NCBI RefSeq assembly: GCF_001905125.1
Contig: NZ_LWLE01000001.1
Span: forward strand, 896,880 to 960,879
Origin: Streptomyces sp. TSRI0281
GTDB taxonomy: Bacteria; Actinomycetota; Actinomycetes; Streptomycetales; Streptomycetaceae
Reading direction: 5' to 3'
Length of the DNA: 64,000 bases
This document shows, piece by piece, positions 43,817-52,490 of the stretch (the first letter of the stretch is position 1; each line of letters opens with the position of its first letter). The translations under genes and the position numbers were made by a program. Below the pieces are notes generated by a model that saw only the letters and a list, made by a program, of their open reading frames with translations, ran no database searches and had not been told where the DNA came from.

Positions 43817-44443
43817 TTACAGGAAGGGGGTGAAGACCCTGCGGGACGGTTCGCGCGCCCCGGCACCCTGGGCGCCCACGCTCTGTGCGCCGACACCCTT
43901 CGCTCCGACACCCTTCGCTCCGACACCCTGCGTGCCGACGCCCTGCGCCCCGATGCCCCCGGAGGTGACCCCGGCCCCGGAATCCGCGACGGCCCCCGGC
44001 CCGGACAGATCCTGGAGCACCGGGACCAGCACCGGGCCGCCCCGGTCGACCTCGCACCAGATCCGCTTCCCCGCGCCCTCGGGCTGCCAGCCCCAGCGGT
44101 CCGCGAGGCCGTCCACCAGCTCCAGACCGCGGCCGTTGGTGTCGTCACCCTCGGCATGACGCTGGAGGGGCGGGCGGGCGCTGGCGTCGGCGACCTCGAC
44201 GCGTACGGTCCCGGCGGCGCAGGTGCCCCCGGTCGAGCCGAAGAGCACCCTCAGCACGGCCGGACAGCCGGTGTGGACGACCGCGTTGGTGACCAGCTCC
44301 GAGATGAGCAGGATGAGCGTCTCGGCAAGCGGCTCGTCGTCCCCCATCCCGGACCCGACCAGGCGCGAACGCGCCCATCTGCGGGCCCGCCCCACCTCCG
44401 CGGGATCCGGCCCGACCTCCAGCTGAACCTGAAGCACCTGCAC
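43817..44443 (-). CDS. ATP-binding anti-sigma-type protein with pentapeptide-repeat tail
   Basis: 208 aa. A GHKL/HATPase domain covers about 1-135 (N-box SELVTNAVVH, G-box-like NGRGLELVDGLADRWGW), the small RsbW-like class that is abundant in Streptomyces. The last 60 residues form an Ala/Gly/Val pentapeptide repeat (GVGAK, GVGAQ), seven or so copies encoded by a 15-base tandem repeat at 43866-43959. The repeat tail is absent from normal family members. Targets unknown. Confidence 0.8.
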   Translation of the reverse strand: MQVLQVQLEVGPDPAEVGRARRWARSRLVGSGMGDDEPLAETLILLISELVTNAVVHTGCPAVLRVLFGSTGGTCAAGTVRVEVADASARPPLQRHAEGDDTNGRGLELVDGLADRWGWQPEGAGKRIWCEVDRGGPVLVPVLQDLSGPGAVADSGAGVTSGGIGAQGVGTQGVGAKGVGAKGVGAQSVGAQGAGAREPSRRVFTPFL

Positions 44444-44889
44444 CGCTCACACCATCCGAACCGGCGGACACATCGCCTCGCGCCTCCTCAGGGTCACGGA
44501 ACGTGATTCCCTCGGGATACAGCATGGTTGACGTACAGTCACCGCAACAAGCGCTTCGGGCATATTCCAGCGCGAAGGAGTACGCGTGGTGCATACTGTG
44601 CGACGCACGTTGCGGGGAGTCGAACAGGAGCGCGCCGACGCCTCGGGAATCGCTTCCCGGACAGGCCCCGCCGATCTCCTTGAGGTATGCGCGGGGCATC
44701 TCTCCCGGTCCGGAGCAGCCGCACAGGCCGCACCCGGATCGCCCGGTTCCAGAACCACTCGCATCCCACGGAGAGTACCCGAGCCCGGCGCCGACTCCGG
44801 CCGGTGACGAATCACGCAACGGACACAACCCGGTCTCGGCACGGTCCGGCTGCGCTGAGTCACACCCCACCCACAAGCTCGGCTGCCCT
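44444..44889. other. 446-base gap with promoter-like sequence and one possible small gene
   Basis: The AT-richer part (44520-44590) contains TTGACG (44528-44533) and CATATT (44556-44561), spaced too widely for a standard promoter, and GAAGGAG before a possible GTG start at 44586. The remainder up to the acyl-CoA dehydrogenase stop shows no conserved protein, RNA or clean terminator. Confidence 0.5.
44586..44807 (+). CDS. Possible small basic protein, unknown
   Basis: 73 aa from GTG: MVHTVRRTLRGVEQERADAS then a low-complexity Ala/Gly/Arg tail. GAAGGAG six bases before the GTG is a good ribosome site and the upstream region is AT-rich. Codon third-position bias is weaker than in neighbours, and I recognise no family. 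It may be noncoding. Confidence 0.3.
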   Translation: MVHTVRRTLRGVEQERADASGIASRTGPADLLEVCAGHLSRSGAAAQAAPGSPGSRTTRIPRRVPEPGADSGR

Positions 44890-45873
44890 CTACACATGTA
44901 TCGCCGGGTCCCGGTCCCGCTGCCCGCCGCCGCCCAGATCGGCCGCCAGAATCTCCTCCGAGGCCGCCGCCGTGAGCCACCGTGCCGAACGCACCCAGGC
45001 CCGTTTCAGGTGGAGGTGAACATCTGCTTCCCAGGTGAAGCCCATACCGCCGTGTATCTGGAGACAGTCCCGCGCATTGCCGACGGCGGCCTCGTCGGCG
45101 AGCAGTTTGGCGCCCGCGATCTCCGCGGGGTCGCCCGTCACAGCCGCCGCGTACACGGCGCAACGCGCCGGTTCGAGCCGGGCCACCATCTCGGCGCAAA
45201 GATGTTTGACCGCCTGGAACGACCCGATCGGGGTACCGAACTGCTCACGCCCACGGGCGTGTTGGACGGCCATTTCCAGGGTGCGGGCGGCACTTCCGAG
45301 CTGTTCGGCGGCGGTCAGCACCGCTCCCTCGCCACGCAGCCGCGCCGCGTCGCCGGGCAGCGGCTCCCCCTGTCCGGCCAGGTCCGTCAACCGGTGGAGC
45401 GGGGTGAACGGATCGAGCGAACGTACGGGGCGGGCCCCGCGCACCACGGCGCGCAACGGCTCCCCGGTCAGCACCCGCACGCCCTCCCCCAGGACGAGCA
45501 CCGCGTCGGCGTCCGCCAGGTCCGCCACCGGACCGTCGCCGTCCGCCGCGGTCACCGCGGTCCGCCCCTCCGCGGCCCCCTCCACCGCACCGGCGGCGAG
45601 GTGGGTGGCCACCAGCGGTCCGGGCAGCAGCACCCGCCCCGCTTCCTCGAAGAGCAGCACGGCCTCGGGCAGCCCGAGGCCCACCCCGCCGCTGTCCTCC
45701 GGCAGCCGCAGCGCGAAGAACCCGGCCGCGCCGAGCTCCCCCCACAGGCCCCGGCCGGGGCCCTCGCCCCGGTCCAGGGCGGCCCGCATCCGGTCCCTGC
45801 CGAAGCGCCCTGCGAGCAGGTCGCGCACCCCTGCCCGCAGCGCCCGCTGATCCTCCGAGAGCTGGAAGTCCAC
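44890..45873 (-). CDS. Acyl-CoA dehydrogenase (short, non-catalytic-type subunit)
   Basis: 327 aa, short for the family. REQFGTPIGSFQAVKH and QIHGGMGFTWEADVHLHLKRAW match the 18.6-kb enzyme and mark the non-ERG subunit of heteromeric ACADs. The central beta-domain is shortened. GTG 45873 (VDFQLSEDQRAL) starts eight bases after the previous ACAD stop, so the two subunits are cotranscribed with amidohydrolase B. Confidence 0.85.
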   Translation of the reverse strand: MDFQLSEDQRALRAGVRDLLAGRFGRDRMRAALDRGEGPGRGLWGELGAAGFFALRLPEDSGGVGLGLPEAVLLFEEAGRVLLPGPLVATHLAAGAVEGAAEGRTAVTAADGDGPVADLADADAVLVLGEGVRVLTGEPLRAVVRGARPVRSLDPFTPLHRLTDLAGQGEPLPGDAARLRGEGAVLTAAEQLGSAARTLEMAVQHARGREQFGTPIGSFQAVKHLCAEMVARLEPARCAVYAAAVTGDPAEIAGAKLLADEAAVGNARDCLQIHGGMGFTWEADVHLHLKRAWVRSARWLTAAASEEILAADLGGGGQRDRDPAIHV

Positions 45874-45880
45874 AGTCCGC

Positions 45881-47035
45881 TCAGCGCCCCTTCGGCAGGC
45901 CGAGCATCCGCTCGGCGACGATGTTCCGCTGGATCTGCGAGGTGCCCGCGGCGATCGTGTACGAGAGGGAGGACAGCCGGTCCAGGACCCACTCCCGGTC
46001 CAGATCGAGGCTGTCCGCGCCGAGCACCTCGGCCGCCGCCGCGTACAGCTCCTGGCGGGCCTGCGAGTAGCGCAGCTTGAAGACCGACCCGCCGGTGCCG
46101 GGGACGCCGCCGCTGCGCTGGGCCTCGCTGACGTTCCACTGGGTGAGCCGCCACAGCGCCCGGAATTCCGCGTTCAGCCTGCCGAGCCGGCGGCGCAGCA
46201 CCGGGTCGTCCCAGCGGCCGTTCGCCCGTGCGGCCGCCGCCAGTTCACCGAGGGTGCGACGGCAGGCGACGACCTCGCCGACGAAGGCCGTACCGCGTTC
46301 GAAGGAGAGGGTGACCATGGTGACCCGCCAGCCGTCGTTCTCCGCGCCGACGCGGTGGGAGACCGGCACCCGGACCTCGTCGAGGAACATCTCGGCGAAC
46401 TCCGTGGATCCGGCGAGGGTGCGCAGCGGGCGGACGGTGACCCCGGGTGCGTCCATCGGCAGGGCGAGCCAGCTGATGCCGCGGTGTTTCGGCGCCTCCG
46501 GGTCCGTACGCACGAGCAGTTCGCACCAGTCGGCGACCTCGGCGTGCGAGGTCCAGATCTTCTGTCCGCTCACCACGTAGTGGTCGCCGTCCCGTACGGC
46601 CCGGGTGCGCAGCGCGGCCAGGTCGGAGCCCGCGTCCGGTTCGCTGAACCCCTGGCACCAGATCTCGTCGCCGCGCAGGACGGGCGGCAGCCAGCGGGCC
46701 CGCTGACCGGCCGTGCCCTCGGCGGCGATGGTGGGCCCGGCGTGCAGCAGCCCGACGAAGTTGGCGCCGACGTACGGGGCACCGGCCCGCTCGGTCTCCT
46801 CCAGGTAGATCAGGTGCTGGGTGGGGGTGGCGCCCCGGCCGCCCGCGTCGAGCGGCCAGTGCAGACCGGCGTACCCGGCGTCGTGGAGCATCCGCTGCCA
46901 GGCGGTGTCGTACGCGCGGCGGGCGGGCCAGTCGTCGGGCGGGGGCTTCGCGGGCAGCCCGGGGAGCACCGAGGCGAGCCACTTCCGCAGCCGCGCCCGG
47001 AACTCCTCCTCTTCCTCCGTGTACGTGAGATCCAC
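45881..47035 (-). CDS. Acyl-CoA dehydrogenase (catalytic-type subunit)
   Basis: 384 aa. WCQGFSEPDAGSDLAALRT, VSGQKIWTSHAE and SQIQRNIVAERMLGLP are typical. The MCAD-position Glu is replaced (TIAAGTSQIQ) while SFERG in helix G keeps the alternative catalytic Glu. Its neighbour supplies the complementary subunit, resembling the heterotetrameric FadE/ChsE pairs of sterol side-chain degradation. GTG 47035 (VDLTYTEEEEEF) follows amidohydrolase B by 11 bases. Confidence 0.87.
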   Translation of the reverse strand: MDLTYTEEEEEFRARLRKWLASVLPGLPAKPPPDDWPARRAYDTAWQRMLHDAGYAGLHWPLDAGGRGATPTQHLIYLEETERAGAPYVGANFVGLLHAGPTIAAEGTAGQRARWLPPVLRGDEIWCQGFSEPDAGSDLAALRTRAVRDGDHYVVSGQKIWTSHAEVADWCELLVRTDPEAPKHRGISWLALPMDAPGVTVRPLRTLAGSTEFAEMFLDEVRVPVSHRVGAENDGWRVTMVTLSFERGTAFVGEVVACRRTLGELAAAARANGRWDDPVLRRRLGRLNAEFRALWRLTQWNVSEAQRSGGVPGTGGSVFKLRYSQARQELYAAAAEVLGADSLDLDREWVLDRLSSLSYTIAAGTSQIQRNIVAERMLGLPKGR

Positions 47036-47046
47036 GGCGCGGCCGC

Positions 47047-48252
47047 CTACGCGACCCGGTCCCGGTCGAGATCCAGACCGAGCATCCGGATCGCGTTTCC
47101 GCGCATCAGTTTGTAGACGGTCTCCTCGTCCAGTCCCTTGACGTGGTCGAGGGCGACCTCCTTGGTGTGGGGGAAGGTCGAGTCGACGTGCGGGTAGTCG
47201 GTCTCGAAGGTGGCGTTGTCGCGGCCGACGACGTCGAGGGACGCGATCCCGTGCTTGTCGCGGAAGAAGCAGCAGAAGATCTGCCGGTAGTAGTACGTGG
47301 ACGGCGGCTCGGGGATCAGGTCGCGCACCCCGCCCCAGGCGCGGTGCTCCTGCCACACGTCGTCGGCGCGCTCCAGCGCGTACGGGATCCAGCCCATCTG
47401 GCCCTCGCTGTAGGCCAGCTTGAGGCGCGGGTGCTTCACCAGGACCCCGCTGAACAGGAAGTCCATCATCGAGGCCATGGCGTTGTTGAAGGAGAGCGAC
47501 GCCTGGACGGCGGGCGGGGCGTCGGGGGAGGCCGCGGGCATCTGCGAGCTGGACCCGATGTGCATGTTCACGACCGTTCCGGTCTCCTGGCAGACCGCGA
47601 AGAACGGGTCCCAGTACCCGGTGTGGATCGACGGCAGACCGAGGTGGGTGGGGATCTCGGAGAAGGTCACCGCCCGCACCCCCCTGGCGGCGTTGCGCCT
47701 GATCTCCGCGACGGCCAGGTCGATGTCCCAGAGCGGGATGATGCAGAGGGGGATCAGCCGGCCGCCGCTGTCGCCGCACCACTCCTCGACCATCCAGTCG
47801 TTGTAGGCGCGCACACAGGCGAGGGCGACCTCCTTGTCGTGGGCCTCGGCGAAGGTCTGGCCGCAGAAGCGCGGGAAGGTGGGGAAGCAGAGGGACGCCT
47901 CGACGTGGTTGAGGTCCATGTCCTTGAGGCGTTCGGCCGGGTCCCAGCAGCCGGGCCGCATCTCCGAGCGGGTGATGCCCTCCAGGGTCATGTCGTCGCG
48001 GTCGAAGCCGACGGCGGCGATGTTGCGCTTGTACGGGAACTTCAGGTCCTCGTAGATCCACCAGTCGGTGGGCGGTCCGTCGGGGTCCATCGTGATGACG
48101 TACTTGCCTCCCGTGTACGCCAGCTCGCCGATGCCCGCCGTGAGCGGCTGCGGGCCGCGCTCGCGGTACTTGGCGGGCAGCCAGGTGGAGAAGAGGTGCG
48201 GTGGCTCGATCACATGGTCGTCGACGCTGACGATCCGAGGCAGTTCCGTCAT
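47047..48252 (-). CDS. Amidohydrolase (COG2159/ACMSD-like), paralogue B
   Basis: 401 aa. D11/H13 in SVDDH, NMHIGSSSQ with the metal His, and ETDYPHVDS with the catalytic Asp. It shares WWIYEDL, CFPTFPRFCGQTF and RAYNDWMVEEWCG with paralogue A near afsR, so the two arose by duplication. First gene of the operon with two acyl-CoA dehydrogenases. Operator I lies 31 bases upstream. Confidence 0.87.
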   Translation of the reverse strand: MTELPRIVSVDDHVIEPPHLFSTWLPAKYRERGPQPLTAGIGELAYTGGKYVITMDPDGPPTDWWIYEDLKFPYKRNIAAVGFDRDDMTLEGITRSEMRPGCWDPAERLKDMDLNHVEASLCFPTFPRFCGQTFAEAHDKEVALACVRAYNDWMVEEWCGDSGGRLIPLCIIPLWDIDLAVAEIRRNAARGVRAVTFSEIPTHLGLPSIHTGYWDPFFAVCQETGTVVNMHIGSSSQMPAASPDAPPAVQASLSFNNAMASMMDFLFSGVLVKHPRLKLAYSEGQMGWIPYALERADDVWQEHRAWGGVRDLIPEPPSTYYYRQIFCCFFRDKHGIASLDVVGRDNATFETDYPHVDSTFPHTKEVALDHVKGLDEETVYKLMRGNAIRMLGLDLDRDRVA

Positions 48253-48282
48253 GGTGTCCCCTTCGGCGCGCTCGGCCAATAT

Positions 48283-48297
48283 CTGATGACCCGTCAG
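48283..48297. promoter_or_regulatory. Regulon operator I (CTGATGACCCGTCAG)
   Basis: 11 of 12 conserved positions match, extended by TCTGA/TCAGAT. On the minus strand it overlaps CAGATA, a -10-like sequence of amidohydrolase B. Confidence 0.7.
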
Positions 48298-48371
48298 ATT
48301 TACTTCGGCACCCAGGCTAGCCCCGCACCCCTGGACCGACAAGGCGCAGCGCTCTACGCTCTCCGCACTAT

Positions 48372-48386
48372 CTGACTATCCGTCAG
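48372..48386. promoter_or_regulatory. Regulon operator J (CTGACTATCCGTCAG)
   Basis: Perfect 5-base arms, identical to operator B. It ends 16 bases before the acyl-CoA ligase GTG and is 89 bases from operator I, so the divergent operons each have their own site. Confidence 0.75.
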
Positions 48387-48402
48387 TTCAGAGGGGATCA
48401 CC

Positions 48403-50007
48403 GTGGGAGCCGTGAACGACGGGAACACCGGAAACGCACCGGCGGGGGACGCGTCCGTGACGGACATCGCGCACGGCCTGGGCGCCTCCCGCACCTTCTG
48501 GGAGCTGATCGAACGCCGGGCCGCCCTGACCCCGGACCGTCCCGTACTCCTCCAGGGCGACCGCGGCCTCACCTTCGGCGAGCTGCGGAACCGCGCCGAA
48601 CGGGTCGCCGCCGGATTGTACGAACTGGGGGTGCGCTCCGGCAGTGTGGTCGCCTGGCAGCTGCCGACCCGGCTGGAGACCGCCCTGCTGTCCTTCGCGC
48701 TGACCCGGCTCGGGGCGGTGCAGACGCCGGTCATCCCGTTCTACCGGGACCGCGAGGTGGGGTTCGCGCTGCGCGAGTCACAGGCCGGCTTCCTCGCCGT
48801 ACCGGGCGTGTGGCGCGGCTTCGACCACACGGCGATGGCGCACCGCCTCGCCGGGGAACTGAAGCGCCCGCCGCTGGTCTTCGAGGCGTACGAGACGCTC
48901 CCGGACGCCGATCCGGCGCTGCTGCCGCCCCCTCCCGGGCCCGCCGACGGGACCGCGGTGCGCTGGATCTACTGGACCTCGGGCACCACGTCCGACCCGA
49001 AGGGCGTGCTGCACACCGACCGCAGCCTGATCGCGGCCGGCTCCTGTCTGGCCCACGCCCTGCGCCTGTCGGCGGACGACGTGGGCTCGATGGCGTTCCC
49101 GTTCGCCCATGTCGCCGGGCCCGACTACACCGTGATGCTGCTGCTGTACGGCTTCCCCGCGGTGATGTTCGAGCACTTCGCGCTGCCGGACGCGCTGGCG
49201 GAGTACCGGCACCACGGGGTGACGGTGGCGGGCGGATCGACCGCGTTCTACTCGATGTTCCTGGCCGAACAGCGCAAGGACCCGGACCGGAAGCTGATCC
49301 CCACCCTGCGGCTGCTCGCGGGCGGCGGGGCACCGAAACCCCCGGAGATCCACCGTGCGGTCGTCCACGAGATGGGCGTCGTGCTGACCCACGGCTACGG
49401 GATGACCGAGGTCCCGATGATCACCATGGGCGCCCCGGACGACACGGCGGAGCACCTCGCTCTGACGGAGGGCCGCCCCCCGGCGGGCATGGAGATCCGG
49501 ATCACCGACGAGCGGGGAACGCCGCTCCCGTACGGCGCGGAGGGCGAGGTACGGCTGCGCGGCGAAGCGGTCTGCCAGGGCTATCTGAACCCGGACGCCT
49601 CGGCCCCGGTCTTCGACGACGAGAACTTCCTGATCACCGGAGACGTCGGCCGGCTCCAGGAGAGCGGCCACCTCACCCTGACCGGCCGCCTCAAGGACAT
49701 CATCATCCGCAAGGGCGAGAACATCTCCGCCAAGGAGATCGAGGACCTGCTCCACCGCCACCCCGGCGTGGCCGACGCGGCGGTGATAGGTCTGCCGGAC
49801 CCGGAGCGCGGGGAGCGGGTCTGCGCGGTGGTCGAACAGCCCACCGGGGCACCGGTCCTGACCCTGGCGGAGATCGCCGGACACCTGCGCACCGAGGGCC
49901 TCTCGGTGCACAAGGTGCCGGAACAGTTGGAAGTGGTGGACGCCCTGCCGCGCAACGAGACGCTGCGCAAGGTGCTCAAGTACAAGCTGCGGGAGCGGTT
50001 CGCCTGA
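48403..50007 (+). CDS. Acyl-CoA ligase (AMP-forming), second copy
   Basis: 534 aa adenylate-forming ligase. P-loop WTSGTTSDPKG is at 191-201, HGYGMTEVPM and ITGDVG follow, and the C-terminal lid holds GRLKDIIIRKGENIS with the final catalytic Lys region LRKVLKYKLRE. It is close to cyclohexanecarboxylate/long-chain ligases and differs clearly from the 7.7-kb enzyme. GAGGGG nine bases before the GTG is the ribosome site. Divergent from amidohydrolase B. Confidence 0.87.
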   Translation: MGAVNDGNTGNAPAGDASVTDIAHGLGASRTFWELIERRAALTPDRPVLLQGDRGLTFGELRNRAERVAAGLYELGVRSGSVVAWQLPTRLETALLSFALTRLGAVQTPVIPFYRDREVGFALRESQAGFLAVPGVWRGFDHTAMAHRLAGELKRPPLVFEAYETLPDADPALLPPPPGPADGTAVRWIYWTSGTTSDPKGVLHTDRSLIAAGSCLAHALRLSADDVGSMAFPFAHVAGPDYTVMLLLYGFPAVMFEHFALPDALAEYRHHGVTVAGGSTAFYSMFLAEQRKDPDRKLIPTLRLLAGGGAPKPPEIHRAVVHEMGVVLTHGYGMTEVPMITMGAPDDTAEHLALTEGRPPAGMEIRITDERGTPLPYGAEGEVRLRGEAVCQGYLNPDASAPVFDDENFLITGDVGRLQESGHLTLTGRLKDIIIRKGENISAKEIEDLLHRHPGVADAAVIGLPDPERGERVCAVVEQPTGAPVLTLAEIAGHLRTEGLSVHKVPEQLEVVDALPRNETLRKVLKYKLRERFA

Positions 50008-50048
50008 TCCGTGCGGGACCGCACGGGCCGCCCGCGGGCGAACGCCCG

Positions 50049-50429
50049 CTACAGGGCTTCCAGTTCGGCCTGGAGGACCGGGTCGTCCAGGCCCGGCAGG
50101 GTGTAGCCCACCGGCTCCTGCCACGCGACCGCGCCGTCGTCGATCGCCACATGCCACTCGGCGTCGGGCACGGCCCGGCGCAGCTCGGTCATGGAGCCCA
50201 GCAGATGGCGGAGCTGCGGGAAGGTGCGGGCGGGTTCGAAGGAGAGCTTGGTGGATCCGGCCAGGACCTCCTCGGGCTCGTCCCCGCACGTGTCGTACAG
50301 GTGGAGTCCTTCCTCGTCGTCGTAGGGATACGTGGCTTCGCGCACGGTCACGACCCGCTGGACGGCAGCGGTCTCGGCCGGGCTCAGGGGCGTGTCGCGG
50401 CGGGCCGAGTAGTAGAGGGAGACGCTCAT
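50049..50429 (-). CDS. Hypothetical protein (Streptomyces-conserved type)
   Basis: 126 aa, no recognised domain. MSVSLYYSARRDTPLSPAE and TYPYDDEEGLHLYDT look like a compact alpha/beta protein; the end PVLQAELEAL is acidic. ATG 50429 is chosen because upstream residues in this frame are low complexity. Convergent with the acyl-CoA ligase; two short GC hairpins (50011-50024 and 50034-50049) lie between and may terminate transcription. Confidence 0.65.
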   Translation of the reverse strand: MSVSLYYSARRDTPLSPAETAAVQRVVTVREATYPYDDEEGLHLYDTCGDEPEEVLAGSTKLSFEPARTFPQLRHLLGSMTELRRAVPDAEWHVAIDDGAVAWQEPVGYTLPGLDDPVLQAELEAL

Positions 50430-50579
50430 GGGTGGAGCGTAGAACGGGGCACTGACAACGCCCCGGGTCCGGGCGCACGGAGGCGGGGCACGGACGGCGG
50501 CTCGGCACGTCCGCACCCCGCCCCCGGCCGGGAAACCGGAAAGCCGGGAAACCAGGAAGGAGAGGGGAAGGGGAAGGGT

Positions 50580-51101
50580 TTACGCGTCCGGCTCGATCAC
50601 CGTGAAGTAGCTGGCGAACGCGGCCACCGCGTCGCTCTCGGCGACCCGGCCGTCCCGGTCGGCGTCCAGGCTCTGGGCGGCGACGCTCGCGATCTCGCCA
50701 CTGGCGCCGAGGACTCTCAGCGCCCGCTCCACGGCCGCCACCGAGGCTGCCCCGCCGTTCTCGCCGTCCGCGACGGCGATGGCCGCCCGCAGGAAGGGGC
50801 GGGCGATCTCCGCGAAGCGCTCGGGGTTGTCGCGCAGCCGTTTCACGGCTCCGCCCACGAACTCCTCACGGGTGACCCGCTGGTCCCCGTCCACATCGGC
50901 GATCCCCGCCATGCCCTGCCAGAACGCCTCGGCCCCGGTGTAGAGCGCCTGGCCCTTGTCGCAGCGGGCCGTCGTACCGAACTCGGCGAGCAGACGGGCC
51001 GCGGCTGCGTTGAAATCGGCGCGATCGATGTATCCGTTGCCGTCCTGGTCGAAGGCGGCGAACCGGTGCGCGATCTTGCGCTCGTACTCTGCGCTGTCCA
51101 T
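50580..51101 (-). CDS. EF-hand calcium-binding protein (calerythrin-like)
   Basis: 173 aa. EF-hand loops: D18-D29 (DQDGNGYIDRAD), D69-E80 (DVDGDQRVTREE) and D146-D157 (DADRDGRVAESD); a fourth at about 111-122 (ADGENGGAASVA) is degenerate. Four-hand layout with one dead loop is typical of calerythrin and sarcoplasmic-type proteins. It likely buffers or senses calcium in the cytoplasm. Neighbour of the STAS and sigma genes. Confidence 0.88.
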   Translation of the reverse strand: MDSAEYERKIAHRFAAFDQDGNGYIDRADFNAAAARLLAEFGTTARCDKGQALYTGAEAFWQGMAGIADVDGDQRVTREEFVGGAVKRLRDNPERFAEIARPFLRAAIAVADGENGGAASVAAVERALRVLGASGEIASVAAQSLDADRDGRVAESDAVAAFASYFTVIEPDA

Positions 51102-51182
51102 GCGGGGAGCGTACGACGCCCGGAGCCCTCACGTGTCACTAACGCACGCCACCCATGTGACAACCTGGTATTAACCAGGGCT

Positions 51183-51557
51183 TCAGGCGGAGAGCGGCTG
51201 GGCTTCCTCGTCGACGGCCGCCGCCGCGTCGGAGAAAACCGCGAAGAGCCGGCGCACCCCGAGCGCGGCGAGCACCCGGTTGACGTGGGAGCCGTCCTCG
51301 GCCCCCCGGGCCGGGAGAATCAGCCGCAGCCGGCCGCCGCAGGACTTCATCAGACGGCGCGAGGCGATCAGCACGCCGACACCGCTGGAATCGCAGAAGA
51401 AGACGTCCGACAGGTCGAGCACCACGTCGTGGCGGCCCTCGGCGACCGCGTCGTGCACGGACTGACGGACGACGGGTGAGGTCACCAAATCCAGTTCACC
51501 CCGGATCCTCAGCACGGTCCACGCGCCCTGTTCGGTCTCGTCCACCTTCAGTGTCAC
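51183..51557 (-). CDS. STAS-domain anti-sigma factor antagonist
   Basis: 124 aa. VTLKVDETEQGAWTVLRIRGELDLVTSP is the STAS opening; VVLDLSDVFFCDSSGVGVLIASRR carries the phosphorylatable Ser region (DSSG). It would bind an RsbW-like kinase when dephosphorylated. GTG 51557 fits GAGAGG upstream. It is divergent from the sigma factor gene. Confidence 0.87.
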   Translation of the reverse strand: MTLKVDETEQGAWTVLRIRGELDLVTSPVVRQSVHDAVAEGRHDVVLDLSDVFFCDSSGVGVLIASRRLMKSCGGRLRLILPARGAEDGSHVNRVLAALGVRRLFAVFSDAAAAVDEEAQPLSA

Positions 51558-51896
51558 GCGACTGGACCTCTCGTTCCGGGGGGCTCCCGACGATGCGGAA
51601 GTTTCCGTTCCTCCTCGCGGCTGCCCCACCGCTCATCCATGAAACACCGACCCACTCAAAAAGGAACAGAGGGTTTCCTGCGGAAATGATCACTTCGGGT
51701 CTGTTTCTCCTGCCGAGAGCACGGGCGGGTGACACATTCCCTACCATCCCTGGCCCTTCACCGTGCGGAGTTGAGGGAAACGTGCGTGATTGAGCGGTGC
51801 CGCCGACTACATTCGGAGTGACGAGCGGCACAGGACAGGGCAGATCGGGACAGAGCAGGGCACGGAGCAGGGCACAGGGCTGGGGCTGGGGGTTTC
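51558..51896. other. 339-base divergent promoter region with short CAGGGCAC repeats
   Basis: It separates the STAS gene from the sigma gene. An AT-rich stretch (51630-51700) is the likely promoter zone for the STAS gene. GGGAAAC at 51775-51781 resembles an ECF -35, but no matching -10 is visible. Decayed 10-11-base units (GACAGGGCAG, GAGCAGGGCA) fill 51832-51890 before the sigma gene. Confidence 0.5.
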
Positions 51897-52490
51897 ATGG
51901 CGAAGGACGCACCTCCCCGCTGGGACCGCAGGATGCAGCAACGGCTGGCACGCGGCGAGGCGGCGGCGCTCGGCGAGCTCTACGACCGGTTCGCCGCGCT
52001 GGTCCACAGCCAGGCGAACCGGATGCTCGACGACGAGGACGCCGCCGACCTGGTGACCCGCGAGGTCTTCGGCCAGGTCTGGGAGAACCCCGACGCGTAC
52101 GACCCCCAGCAGGGCTCGATGCGGTCCTGGGTGGCCCGGCTCACCCACCGCCAGTCCGTGAAGCGGCTGCGCACGACGGCAGCCTCCTCCTACGAGGAGG
52201 AGCACGGGCACGGCGCCGTCCTCGACCCGGAGAAGCTGGAGCGGCGCGTGCGCAGGGCCACCGCCGCGGCCCGCGCCGACTACATCGTCGCCTCCATGCC
52301 CGCACCCCTGCGCGCCGCGCTGGAACTCGCGTACATCCAGCGCCGGGACTACCGGCAGACCGCGGCCGACCTCGGAGTGACCGAGGACGAGGCCAGGCGA
52401 CGGCTCCGGCTGGGACTCCAACTGCTGTCCACCGCGAACGCCCGGCCACTGGAAGGGTCCTCGCCACCCGGTTACGGTCGGACACGGTGA
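51897..52490 (+). CDS. ECF-type RNA polymerase sigma factor
   Basis: 197 aa. Region 2 at about 20-88 (LGELYDRFAALVHSQANRML; VFGQVWENPDAYDP) and region 4 at about 128-178 (ASMPAPLRAALELAYIQRRDYRQTAADLGV), typical ECF layout. Its stop overlaps the next GTG (GTGA), coupling it to the anti-sigma protein. The upstream region is GC-rich with short CAGGGCAC repeats; no clear promoter was identified. Confidence 0.85.
   Translation: MAKDAPPRWDRRMQQRLARGEAAALGELYDRFAALVHSQANRMLDDEDAADLVTREVFGQVWENPDAYDPQQGSMRSWVARLTHRQSVKRLRTTAASSYEEEHGHGAVLDPEKLERRVRRATAAARADYIVASMPAPLRAALELAYIQRRDYRQTAADLGVTEDEARRRLRLGLQLLSTANARPLEGSSPPGYGRTR

Noticed and set aside
43866..43959. Frameshift or assembly error in the ATPase tail
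   Set aside because: The 15-base repeat keeps frame throughout and ends in a clean stop, so it is a real in-frame repeat as given, though repeat number may be uncertain in assembly.
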